A stretch of DNA of 64,000 nt. Source: Bacteroidaceae bacterium (lineage in GTDB: Bacteria; Bacteroidota; Bacteroidia; Bacteroidales; Bacteroidaceae). The stretch is taken from NCBI GenBank assembly GCA_017383485.1, contig JAFNXM010000005.1, positions 98,907-162,906 of the forward strand, in the 5' to 3' direction. A program made the position numbers and the translations under genes. Below the pieces are notes generated by a model. It worked only from the letters and a program-made list of their open reading frames with translations. It made no database searches and was not told where the DNA came from. Positions 54,251 to 62,779 of the stretch are shown here, piece by piece (positions within the stretch are counted from its first letter, which is position 1; each line of letters starts with the position of its first letter).

Positions 54251-55072
54251 ATGAAAAAGATATATACACTGATCATTTTGCTCGCTTCCTTTACCTCAGT
54301 CTTCGCACAGAGCGGAAGCCACACAGATGATACCGACGAAAACTTGCTGCGTGCTGCTGTGCGCGGCTGGCACGTTCGTGTAGGTGCAGGATTCAACCTC
54401 GGCGGCACATCGCCCCTGCCCCTGCCCGCAGAAATCCGCGCTATCGACGGATTTAATCCAGGATTGCACATCGCTCTCGAGGGCGCAATGCAAAAACAAT
54501 TTGGTGCCACACCATGGGGTATTCAGTTGGGCGTACGACTCGAATCAAAAGGGATGAGTACCGACGCTACAGTGAAAAACTACTACATGGAAGCCAAAGA
54601 AGCCGACGGCGGCGAGATCAAAGGCGCCTTCACCGGTCACGTCAAAACCAATGTGAACAACAGATATTTGACCTTCCCCGTACTGGGTGTATACAAAATC
54701 AACGAGCGCTGGAGCGTGTCGGCAGGACCCTACCTCTCGTGGATGTTCAACGGCTCATTCTCGGGCGAAGCCTACGGCAACGAAATCAAAAACGAATTGG
54801 GCGAAAGCATTGGTGTAGACGCCTACATCCGAGATCAGAATCCTACGGGCGAAAAGACTGAGGTGACCAGCGCGACCTATGACTTCTCGGGAAATCTCCG
54901 TAAGTTCCACTACGGTGTGCAAGTCGGCGGAGAATTTAAAGCCTACAAACACCTCTCGGCATTTGTCAATCTGCAATGGGGATTAAATGGTATTTTCCCT
55001 TCTGACTTCAGCAGTGTTACTTTCTCGCTCTATCCTGTCTACGGCACTTTGGGCTTTAACTATTTGTTCTAA
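54251..55072 (+). CDS. PorT-like outer-membrane beta-barrel protein
   Basis: 273 aa with signal peptide MKKIYTLIILLASFTSVFA. The mature chain consists of amphipathic strands typical of eight-to-ten-stranded barrels (WHVRVGAGFNLGG, WGIQLGVRLESKG, WSVSAGPYLSWMF, FHYGVQVGGEFKAY, GTLGFNYLF with terminal Phe). The terminal aromatic residue fits BAM-mediated insertion. It stands between the PCMD lipoprotein and the calycin-like protein, 107 bp after the former, probably in one locus. Confidence 0.83.
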   Translation: MKKIYTLIILLASFTSVFAQSGSHTDDTDENLLRAAVRGWHVRVGAGFNLGGTSPLPLPAEIRAIDGFNPGLHIALEGAMQKQFGATPWGIQLGVRLESKGMSTDATVKNYYMEAKEADGGEIKGAFTGHVKTNVNNRYLTFPVLGVYKINERWSVSAGPYLSWMFNGSFSGEAYGNEIKNELGESIGVDAYIRDQNPTGEKTEVTSATYDFSGNLRKFHYGVQVGGEFKAYKHLSAFVNLQWGLNGIFPSDFSSVTFSLYPVYGTLGFNYLF

Positions 55073-55152
55073 TATAATATAAATATAAGTCCACCTAACG
55101 GAAATAATAACTAACCAGAAAAAAATAAAACAACCAAAAACAATAAAAGCTT

Positions 55153-56223
55153 ATGAAAAAAATTCTACTCTCTCTTATTGCAGTAGCATTGTTTAGCGCT
55201 TCGGCTGTAGCACAAACCGTGACAGACGTTGCAGGCGACTATCAAGGAAAACTCTACATCAGCTTGGGCGAACCAATCAACGCAGAAACTGAATTTATCG
55301 ACGGCGAAAAGGTATCACTCGTTGCCAACGAAGACGGTACCGTTGACTTCAAGCTCAAAAACTTCGCTTTCGCAGATATGACTCTTGGCGATATCGAAGT
55401 AAATCACTTGCATTTGATATTCAAAGGCAACTTTGCTAAATTTAGCGACGTTGAGCCAGTAAACCTCGTATTCAACCAAGGCACAGATGCTGAAATTCAT
55501 GCAACAGCCCTCATCAACGAACAAGAAAGCTACATCCGTGGCGAACGTATCGTTGTGGATTTGCCCGTAATGTGGACTAACGTGCCAGGAATGGACGAGC
55601 CCATGCCAATCTACGTACTCTTCGACGGAAAGAAAGTAGCACAAGCTGCAGAAATCGGCGTGAAGAATATCGCAGGCGGTTACGAAGGTCAACTCTTCAT
55701 CGCTTTGGGTGAAGAAATCACTGACGAAACTGAAGCAATCGACGGACAAAAGGTAGAACTCTCTGCTGCTGGCGAAGATGCTGTGAACTTCAAGTTACCA
55801 AACTTCGCATTCGGCGATATGACTCTTGGCGATATTGAAATTACAAGCATCAAGGTAAACTTTAACGGTACAGCAACTTCATTTGAAGAAAGAGAACCCG
55901 TAAAACTCGTATTCAACGAAGGTACAGAACAGGAACTCCACGCAATAGCTCTGCTCGATGTCAACTACAGCAGCATCTGGGGCGAATCTCTCGACGTACT
56001 CTTGAATGTAATGTGGACCAATGTGCCAGGCGGCGGCGAAATTCCTATCAATGTGCGCTTCATCGGTGTGAAGACTATTACTGGCATCAACAACGTGACT
56101 ATTGCTCGTCCTGCAACTCAAGGCGTATATAGCATAGATGGTCGTTACGTAGGCAAGGAATTAGACCAAAACCTCATACGCGGTATCTATATCGTAGGTG
56201 GCCAAAAGGTACTGAAGAAATAA
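55153..56223 (+). CDS. Secreted protein with two calycin-like domains
   Basis: 356 aa, signal peptide MKKILLSLIAVALFSASAVA. Two homologous domains (~22-155 and ~168-300) share MTLGDIE, VKLVFN/VNLVFN, and VMWTNVPG; the repeat is internal duplication. Both look like the calycin/lipocalin-like fold common in Bacteroidetes exported proteins. A 50-residue C-terminal tail (GVYSIDGRYVGKEL...GIYIVGGQKVLKK) matches the tails of the glycosidases. Ligand unknown. Confidence 0.82.
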   Translation: MKKILLSLIAVALFSASAVAQTVTDVAGDYQGKLYISLGEPINAETEFIDGEKVSLVANEDGTVDFKLKNFAFADMTLGDIEVNHLHLIFKGNFAKFSDVEPVNLVFNQGTDAEIHATALINEQESYIRGERIVVDLPVMWTNVPGMDEPMPIYVLFDGKKVAQAAEIGVKNIAGGYEGQLFIALGEEITDETEAIDGQKVELSAAGEDAVNFKLPNFAFGDMTLGDIEITSIKVNFNGTATSFEEREPVKLVFNEGTEQELHAIALLDVNYSSIWGESLDVLLNVMWTNVPGGGEIPINVRFIGVKTITGINNVTIARPATQGVYSIDGRYVGKELDQNLIRGIYIVGGQKVLKK

Positions 56224-56229
56224 TAACGG

Positions 56230-56385
56230 AAAGCGAGTGTTATCCCTTCTATAAGGCAAAGCGGACCAGCACTTCTGCTTTGCGGATTAAGGAAAAAATG
56301 TCTCATATTATAGGAACTTTCTCATAGATCAAAGGATTTTTCTACAACAATAGACATCACAAGGGTTCACACTCGCTTTTTTTGT
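56230..56385 (+). ncRNA. Candidate structured RNA or long 3' UTR ending in a terminator
   Basis: AAAGCGAGTGT..CCCTT (56230-56248) pairs with AAGGG..CACACTCGCTTT (56361-56379) with two mismatches, and GCAAAGC (56256-56262) pairs with GCTTTGC (56277-56283) inside. A T run follows the closing arm, so the outer stem could be a terminator with a ~110-nt internal insert. It lies in the 187-bp gap before the next gene. Whether it is an independent RNA is not known. Confidence 0.4.
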
Positions 56386-56410
56386 TTTTCATCTCCAATA
56401 AAAAGAATTT

Positions 56411-58669
56411 ATGAAAAGATTATTCACATTTGCTCTAGCTTTGATGACCGCTTTCGGTCTTTCGGCGCAAGGTATCTACCAGTTTGCCGACCCAAGCTTT
56501 GAACAATACACAGGAAACGATACCGAGCCAGGAAATGGTTGGAATTCGTTCAATTCTGCCACTGGTGGTATGGCTGGTATGGGTAAGGGTAGTTCGCCCA
56601 AACCCTCGAGTGTTTCGCCCGGTGCTAATGGTACAGGACGTGCAGTTAAGATTTATTCAAAAAGTATTTTAGGTAAGAAAGCTAATGGTAACTTGACTAC
56701 CGGTATGATTAATATGGGTAGCATGACGCCAGCGGATGCGAGCAACCACAACTACACTAAGCGCGACGATGCTACACATAGTTTGCGCTTTGCCGGACGT
56801 CCTGATGCTGTGACCTTCTATGCGAAATTCAAGAGCGGAGGTTCGCCCAACGGTCGTGGACAGTTTATCCTGCACGGCGACGTGGATTTCCGCGATCCTG
56901 AAGTGAGCGATCAAGCATCTTACCGCATCGGTAAAGCTTCAGCTTTGGTCAACGCATCAAGCGATTGGGTGAAGTATGAAGCCAAGTTCTCGTATGATCA
57001 AGCTCAAGGCAATGTGCAATACCTCCTCGCTACGTTTACCACTAATCCCACTCCCGGTGGTAGTGCAGGCGACGAATTGATCGTAGACGAAATCTACTTC
57101 ATCTACTATCACGCTTTGACTGCACTTTCTTACAATGGCAAGTCGTTGAATCCTTCGGAAAGTGGTGGTAGCTTTGACCTCTCAGCAGAAGAGTATAGCG
57201 AATCAAAACTGTCATATACGGTCAAGGGCGCAGGGGCTACTGTCGAAAAGTCTTTCAATAAGTCTACTGGCGTTTTGACCTTGACTGTGAAGGGTAGCTA
57301 CTACGCTTCAAATGCAAACAGCAAGACCGTATATACATTGCAGTTTGCTAAGTCGGAAAATCCCGACCCAGATCCTAATCCAGAACCTGATCCCGATCCC
57401 AACCCCGGTACTGAAGTGAAACCTTTGGGCGCTCCCGTATCAACATTGACTGAGCTGAAGAATAGCGTGACTTATGCGCTCTACAATCCAGCTTATACTG
57501 CGTATGCGAAGTATGCTCCTGCTTATTCGACTTCTTATGTTTGGACCGCTGGTATGAAGGGTGATGATACTTCTCATGCTTTGGCTTCGCAGACCTATGC
57601 GGAACCTTTCGACCCCGCGGCGAAGAGTGATGCGTGGATGGTAGTGACATTCAACGGCAAGTATTATATATATAATATGGAGGCGAAGAAGTTCCTCACT
57701 ACGCCCGATCCTAATAGCACCACTGCTGGTCGCGAGATCACCTTCTCATCTACTCCTGTCGGTATGACGGCTGTCGAATTGTCCAACTCATCTTTTGCCC
57801 TCACTGCAGGAGGTGGCGACTACAACTATATGTGTGCTGCACCTCAGCTGACCAATTCTCCACTCAGCATTTGGGATACGCAAGATGCTGGTTCGGCTTG
57901 GCAATTTATGGTCAACCCCAATGTTGAAGCAGACCTCAGCGTGTTGGCGCTGATCGACGCTTCGATCAAACCAGACGTAGATGTGAACGTAGAACCACAG
58001 GGCGGCATCATCACAAACCTTGATGAAATTCGCGACGACAAGACTTATACGATCTACAATCCTACGTTCAAGGCCTACGCTATCTATGACGAAGTCTATG
58101 CTAGTTCGGTGTCTTACGTCTGGGCAGCAGAAATGATTGGCGATGCAGGACATCCTCTCTACACCCAAAACTATTCGAAGCCTCTCGATACGACTGCAGA
58201 GGGTTCAAGCTGGATGATTGTGCCATTCGATGGTAAATTTTATTTCTACAACGTTGGTGCAGATAAATTCCTCAGTGTGCCCGAATACAATGGCGAGACT
58301 AAGCCTGTGACACTCACCGAAAGCGTGACTTCACTCTTCATCGAGGATATGGGAGCTGGTAACTTCGCCATCACACAGCACGGCGGCACTAAGGAATACC
58401 TCTGCGCGGCGCCACAAAACTACATCGCGCCACTTTCTATTTGGGAAAAGACTGACGCAGGTGCTGCATGGCAATTGCGCGAGAACCCCAACGTGGCAGC
58501 GCAAAGCGACATATTGGAACGCATCTACCCCACAGCTATACAGGGCGTACAAACCGAAGCTGTGCGCAAGGGCGTCTACACCATCAGCGGCGTGTATTTG
58601 GGTGCCAAGGCAACCAACTTGCCCGCAGGTGTATATATCATTGATGGCAAGAAAGTGCTGGTGAAATGA
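56411..58669 (+). CDS. Secreted protein: PCMD-like domain plus two trefoil-like modules
   Basis: 752 aa, signal peptide MKRLFTFALALMTAFGLSA. Residues ~20-225 resemble a PCMD jelly roll (YQFADPSFEQYTGND, AVTFYAKFKSGGSP, LIVDEIYFIYY). A strand domain (~230-315) and a rigid linker DPDPNPEPDPDPNPG (~320-335) follow. Two related modules (~345-515 and ~530-705) each start with an L-x-E-I/L-x-D/N-V/K-TY-x-I/L-YNP pattern and end SIW..TDAG-AWQ. The C-terminus GVYTISGVYLG...GVYIIDGKKVLVK is the common tail. No catalytic site is seen; a surface adhesin or glycan-binding role is inferred. Confidence 0.8.
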   Translation: MKRLFTFALALMTAFGLSAQGIYQFADPSFEQYTGNDTEPGNGWNSFNSATGGMAGMGKGSSPKPSSVSPGANGTGRAVKIYSKSILGKKANGNLTTGMINMGSMTPADASNHNYTKRDDATHSLRFAGRPDAVTFYAKFKSGGSPNGRGQFILHGDVDFRDPEVSDQASYRIGKASALVNASSDWVKYEAKFSYDQAQGNVQYLLATFTTNPTPGGSAGDELIVDEIYFIYYHALTALSYNGKSLNPSESGGSFDLSAEEYSESKLSYTVKGAGATVEKSFNKSTGVLTLTVKGSYYASNANSKTVYTLQFAKSENPDPDPNPEPDPDPNPGTEVKPLGAPVSTLTELKNSVTYALYNPAYTAYAKYAPAYSTSYVWTAGMKGDDTSHALASQTYAEPFDPAAKSDAWMVVTFNGKYYIYNMEAKKFLTTPDPNSTTAGREITFSSTPVGMTAVELSNSSFALTAGGGDYNYMCAAPQLTNSPLSIWDTQDAGSAWQFMVNPNVEADLSVLALIDASIKPDVDVNVEPQGGIITNLDEIRDDKTYTIYNPTFKAYAIYDEVYASSVSYVWAAEMIGDAGHPLYTQNYSKPLDTTAEGSSWMIVPFDGKFYFYNVGADKFLSVPEYNGETKPVTLTESVTSLFIEDMGAGNFAITQHGGTKEYLCAAPQNYIAPLSIWEKTDAGAAWQLRENPNVAAQSDILERIYPTAIQGVQTEAVRKGVYTISGVYLGAKATNLPAGVYIIDGKKVLVK

Positions 58670-58702
58670 TCTCGGTAGAATTATCACGGATAACTCTATA
58701 AA

Positions 58703-58732
58703 ATGGGCATCCCTCGGACGAGGGGTGCCCTT
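58703..58732 (+). terminator. Terminator after the PCMD-like gene
   Basis: GGGCATCCCTCG pairs with GAGGGGTGCCC around a GAC loop, then TTTCGTTT. Confidence 0.75.
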
Positions 58733-58780
58733 TCGTTTGGACTTTGTTTAGCACGAGAATTGTTTTGCAAAGGCACATTT

Positions 58781-59135
58781 TTTGTCAAAATTTTTCGCAT
58801 TTTCGAAGAGTGAGAATCGCTTAAAATCCACCGCCAGTATCTTTGGCTGCAAATACAGCACTCTCGCGAGGTCTAAATTCGCAGTTTTTTGTACAAAAAG
58901 TCAAAAAGCCTTAGGTTTTTTAGCGAAACCTGTGAAAAAGCAGGGCAAATTTCCAATTTTCTGTGCGTCGAAAAAGATGAAAAAGTCAAGGCCTCGTGAA
59001 AATTTCGCGACGCCTCGTGAAAAAAACATTAGACCTTTTTTCAACAAAGCCTTGGCTTTTTCCAAAAAGGTCCTGTCTCGCCGAAACAACAACTTCTATT
59101 TCATCAACAGCGTTTGTCAAAATTTTTCGCATTTT
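58781..59135. repeat. 23-bp direct repeat flanking copy J
   Basis: The same 23 bases (beginning TTTGTCAAAATTTTTCGC) occur at 58781-58803 and 59113-59135, 332 bp apart in the convergent gap 58670-59192. The space between contains copy J and otherwise non-coding AT-rich sequence. Confidence 0.7.
58980..59061 (+). repeat. Dispersed element copy J (1.5 units)
   Basis: Outer arms AAAAAGTCAAGGC (58980-58992) and GCCTTGGCTTTTT (59049-59061) pair with one mismatch. Inside are a partial unit (GCCTCGTGA), one full unit and ACATTAGACC. It lies between convergent genes. Confidence 0.85.
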
Positions 59136-59161
59136 TTGTTTACTCTCAGCAACCATTAAGA

Positions 59162-59190
59162 CAAAAAAAGAGGAGCGTCTGCTCCTCTCG
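59162..59190 (-). terminator. Terminator of the acyltransferase gene
   Basis: GAGGAGC (59170-59176) pairs with GCTCCTC (59181-59187); reading on the minus strand, the hairpin is followed by T7. Confidence 0.8.
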
Positions 59191-59192
59191 AT

Positions 59193-60092
59193 TTATGCCT
59201 TGTGCTTAGCCAATTCTCGTGCCACACTTTCGCGCGTGTGCTTCCACCGCTTATGACTCCAAAGCCACAGGTGCGGTTGGCGTCGTATCATACGCTCCAA
59301 CTCCTTCATATAGAGTTGCGTCAGTTCATAGTCGGGATATTTTGCGGGTTCCTCGGTCACCAGATGCAGACGCATGTGATAGTAGCCACGACGCACGCGC
59401 TGCACGTCGGCGATATAGATAGCCGCGCCCACCTTCTTGGCAATGCGTTCGGTGCCTGTGAACACTGGGGTGTCCTGGTGCAAAAAGTCAGCCCACTCGT
59501 GTATGCTGTTGGGCAGAGGTGATTGGTCTGACACGAAACCTACGATCGAGCGCACGCCCTCGGCCTTCATCTTCAGTATTTGTCGCAGTGCTTCGTACTT
59601 CGAGATACTCTTCGAACCAAAACGTTGACGCAAGTCCAGGAATAGGCGGTCGAACGCCTTGTTCTTCAGTGGACGGTACAATTGGGCGCTGGGCACGCGG
59701 CCGTGCTCTCCCCACAACGGAATCGAGGATACCCACTCCCAGTTGCAATAGTGGCCCAGGTAGATAAAGGCAAATGGGCACTTCTCGAGCGACTCTTCCA
59801 AGCGCGGCATACCCTCGATGATCATTCTTTGCTTAATTTCCTCCTCGCTTATGGTCAGCAGTTTGATGGTCTCCACGATATAGTCGCAAAAGAAGCGGTA
59901 GAAATCGCGTTCAATGCCTCGGCGCTCTGCGGTCGTACGCTCGGGAAACGAGGCGTCGATATTTCTGCGCACCACGCCGCGGCGATAGCGCACCACGTAG
60001 TAGACGAGCACGAACAGCACGTCGGACAGTACATAGAGCAGACGCAATGGCAGATGCGAAAGCCCCTTGAGTAAAGCAATCAGTATCTTCAT
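59193..60092 (-). CDS. Lysophospholipid/lipid A biosynthesis acyltransferase
   Basis: 299 aa from MKILIALLKGLSHLPLR; the longer frame to 60212 crosses its promoter. LpxL/HtrB family: one N-terminal membrane helix (~12-32), the acyltransferase motif H-x4-E in LGHYCNWEW, RPLKNKAFDRL, SDQSPLP and FTGTERIAKK. It adds an acyl chain to a lipid A precursor or an ornithine/phospholipid-like acceptor at the inner membrane. A -7 box TACCTTTG ends six bases before the ATG, so the message is probably leaderless. Confidence 0.9.
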   Translation of the reverse strand: MKILIALLKGLSHLPLRLLYVLSDVLFVLVYYVVRYRRGVVRRNIDASFPERTTAERRGIERDFYRFFCDYIVETIKLLTISEEEIKQRMIIEGMPRLEESLEKCPFAFIYLGHYCNWEWVSSIPLWGEHGRVPSAQLYRPLKNKAFDRLFLDLRQRFGSKSISKYEALRQILKMKAEGVRSIVGFVSDQSPLPNSIHEWADFLHQDTPVFTGTERIAKKVGAAIYIADVQRVRRGYYHMRLHLVTEEPAKYPDYELTQLYMKELERMIRRQPHLWLWSHKRWKHTRESVARELAKHKA

Positions 60093-60097
60093 GCGTG

Positions 60098-60105
60098 CAA
60101 AGGTA
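60098..60105 (-). promoter_or_regulatory. -7 box directly upstream of the acyltransferase start
   Basis: TACCTTTG (60105-60098, minus strand) is five bases from the ATG at 60092, implying a leaderless transcript. No -33 TTTG is seen at the expected spacing. Confidence 0.5.
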
Positions 60106-60251
60106 GAAATATTTTTTGCACGCGCACACGTAATATTATATATATGTGCCATATTTACAGAAAATCGCGTAATATTTGCTACAAAATGACGATAATTCAC
60201 ACTTTGCCACAATTAAATACATTATAAAACCCTTAGTTTGAAAAAAATCAG

Positions 60252-60259
60252 TATATTTG
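60252..60259 (+). promoter_or_regulatory. -7 box for secDF
   Basis: TATATTTG matches TAnnTTTG, 57 nt upstream of the ATG at 60317. Confidence 0.5.
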
Positions 60260-60316
60260 CACGCCAAAAAGTATGCAAAATAGAAAATAACTAACATAAA
60301 AACACAATTAAAAACC

Positions 60317-62779
60317 ATGCAAAACAAAGGATTTGTTAAGGTCATCGCAGTGCTCCTTACCCTGATTTGCTGCTTCTACCTCTCGTTCTCATTCGTTACT
60401 AACAAGTACGAAAAGAACGCAGACGCGTATGCTACAGCTAAGATCAAGGGCGGAAAATATGCTGATGACAATGCAAAAGACAGAGCATTCAACGATTTCC
60501 GCACAGCCTATCTCGACTCAATGGGCAACGAAAAGGTGTACATGTGGAAGACCTTGAAGGAATGTCAACAATTGCAAATTGGCCTCGGTTTGGACTTGAA
60601 GGGTGGTATGAACGTCATCCTCGAAGTATCTATCCCCGACTTGCTCAGAAGCACAGCCGGCACAGACAAGACCGTACAGGCTAACGTGAAAGAAGCAGTC
60701 GCTTACGCAGACTCAGTAGCAAAAAGAAATGGTGACGACGTGCTCGACGTATTCGTAGGTCGCTACCAAGAATTGTACGGCAAGGATAAGTTGGGTGGTG
60801 CATTCGGCACAAACCTCGATGGCATCTCGGCTAATTCTACCGACGCACAGGTGAAAACAGCTTTGCTCGCTAAGATCGAATCAGCAGTAAGCAACGCTAA
60901 CGAAGTGATCCGTACACGTATCGACCGCTTCGGTGTGGCACAACCAAACATCCAAATCCTGAAGGGCCGCGGACAAATGGGTCAAATCATGGTAGAAATG
61001 CCAGGTATCAAGGAACCCGAACGCGTACGTAAGCTCCTCACAGGTAGTGCTAACCTCCAATTCTGGGAAACATACAGTGCTGCTGAAGTGAGCGGCTTGG
61101 CAGAAGTAGTAAACGGCCACTTGCAAATCCCTGGCGGCGGTTCTATCGTCGGATATACTCGTTCGAAGGAAGATACTACTGCTATCATGCAAGCTTACCA
61201 CGCTAACAAGGCTTCTCTCCCCGTAGACCTCGTATTAGCTTGGAGCGTGAAGGAAGAAAGCCAAACTATGAGAACACAAGACGGCAAGGTAGAAAATGTC
61301 GTTCTTGGTTACGCTCTCTATACCCTCAAGGCAAAGAATGGTGGTCCTTCAATGGAAGGCGACGTAATCAAGACTGCAAAGGCAGACTTTATGGAAGGCA
61401 GTAAGCCCGTCGTATCTATGACAATGACCAACCGCGCTTCTGCAGAATGGGCTAAGTTGACAGAAAGAAACGTAGGCAAGTCTGTAGCAATCGTTCTCGA
61501 TGGCTATGTATACAGCGCACCAAACGTCAACGAAAAGATTGCCGGCGGTAATTCTCAAATCTCTGGTAGCTTTACAATCGACGATACGCGCGACCTCTCT
61601 AACGTCCTCAACAGTGGACGTATGGACGTGAAGCTGACAGTAGTTCAAGAAGAAACAGTAGGTCCTTCTTTGGGTGAGGCATCTATTACAGCAGGTCTCA
61701 CAGCTTGTGTATTTGCACTCGTGCTTTTGATGATCTTCATGTGCTTGGCTTATGGTATCATCCCAGGTATGGTAGCCAACTGCGCACTCTTGCTCAACTT
61801 CTTCTTCACTTTCGGCGTGCTCACTTCATTCCAGGCCGCACTCACTATGAGTGGTATCGCCGGTATGGTGCTTTCTTTGGGTATGGCTGTCGATGCTAAC
61901 GTATTGATCTACGAACGTATCAAGGAAGAACTCAAGGCAGGTAAGAACATCAAGACCGCACTTGCTGATGGTTACGGCAACGCATTCTCTGCAATCTTCG
62001 ACTCTAACTTGACATCAATCATCACTGCTGTTATTCTTTACAACTTCGGTACAGGTCCTATCCGTGGTTTCGCATTGACTCTCGGTATTGGTATCGCAGC
62101 TTCATTCTTTACTGCAGTATGGATGACTCGTATCGTATACGAACACTTCCTCAAGAAAGACAAGTGGACTAAACTGACTTTCACCACTCCTTTGACTCGC
62201 AACTTCTTGGCTAATACTAAGGTGAAGTTCATGGAAAAGGGTAAGAAGTCTGTTATCGCATTTGGCGTATTTATGCTTATCTGCGTTGCATTCTTGGGTA
62301 TCCGTGGTTTGTCAAAGGGTATCGACTTTACAGGTGGTCGTAACTATGTTATCGAATTTGAAGACAAGAATACTAAGCCCGAAGCTGTTGAAGCTGCAGT
62401 ACAAGCTGCTGTGAAGGCAGATACTAAGGATCCAGATGCTGCGGTTAACGCTATTTCTGTCGTAACAGCAGAAAGCCGTTGCGTACGTTTGACTACTAAC
62501 TACCGCATCAACGATACAGACGAAAATATCGACGACCAAGTTGACCAATTCGTTCACAAAGCATTGAAGGATGCTGGTTTGATTAAAGCAGAATACGATG
62601 TATTCAAAGATCGTCAAAACAAGACTGGTGGTTCTATTGTATCTGCTCAAAAGGTAGGTTCTTCTGTCGCTGCAGATATGGTTAAGGGCGCTATCATCAG
62701 TGTGCTCTTTGCACTCGTAGCAATCTTCCTCTACATTTTGGTACGTTTCCGCAACGTAGCGTTCTCAATTGGGTTGTAA
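60317..62779 (+). CDS. secDF: Protein translocase SecDF fusion, C-terminally truncated
   Basis: 820 codons, ending shortly after the fused SecF half begins its second membrane helix. SecD features: helix at ~8-26, GLGLDLKGGMNVILEV, RIDRFGVAQPNIQ, and the helix pair region LGMAVDANVLIYERI with GLGEASITAGLTA-like SLGEASITAGLTA. SecF features begin at GIDFTGGRNYVIEF (~670). SecDF uses the proton gradient to pull exported proteins across the membrane; Bacteroidetes usually make a ~1000-residue fusion. The reading VRFRNVAFSIG is typical and should continue, but a stop at 62777-62779 follows a composition change. I treat the truncation as an assembly artefact. Confidence 0.93.
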   Translation: MQNKGFVKVIAVLLTLICCFYLSFSFVTNKYEKNADAYATAKIKGGKYADDNAKDRAFNDFRTAYLDSMGNEKVYMWKTLKECQQLQIGLGLDLKGGMNVILEVSIPDLLRSTAGTDKTVQANVKEAVAYADSVAKRNGDDVLDVFVGRYQELYGKDKLGGAFGTNLDGISANSTDAQVKTALLAKIESAVSNANEVIRTRIDRFGVAQPNIQILKGRGQMGQIMVEMPGIKEPERVRKLLTGSANLQFWETYSAAEVSGLAEVVNGHLQIPGGGSIVGYTRSKEDTTAIMQAYHANKASLPVDLVLAWSVKEESQTMRTQDGKVENVVLGYALYTLKAKNGGPSMEGDVIKTAKADFMEGSKPVVSMTMTNRASAEWAKLTERNVGKSVAIVLDGYVYSAPNVNEKIAGGNSQISGSFTIDDTRDLSNVLNSGRMDVKLTVVQEETVGPSLGEASITAGLTACVFALVLLMIFMCLAYGIIPGMVANCALLLNFFFTFGVLTSFQAALTMSGIAGMVLSLGMAVDANVLIYERIKEELKAGKNIKTALADGYGNAFSAIFDSNLTSIITAVILYNFGTGPIRGFALTLGIGIAASFFTAVWMTRIVYEHFLKKDKWTKLTFTTPLTRNFLANTKVKFMEKGKKSVIAFGVFMLICVAFLGIRGLSKGIDFTGGRNYVIEFEDKNTKPEAVEAAVQAAVKADTKDPDAAVNAISVVTAESRCVRLTTNYRINDTDENIDDQVDQFVHKALKDAGLIKAEYDVFKDRQNKTGGSIVSAQKVGSSVAADMVKGAIISVLFALVAIFLYILVRFRNVAFSIGL

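Noticed and set aside
1-62770. tRNA, rRNA, IS transposase or prophage genes
   Set aside because: None was seen on either strand; no integrase or transposase-like reading frame is present.
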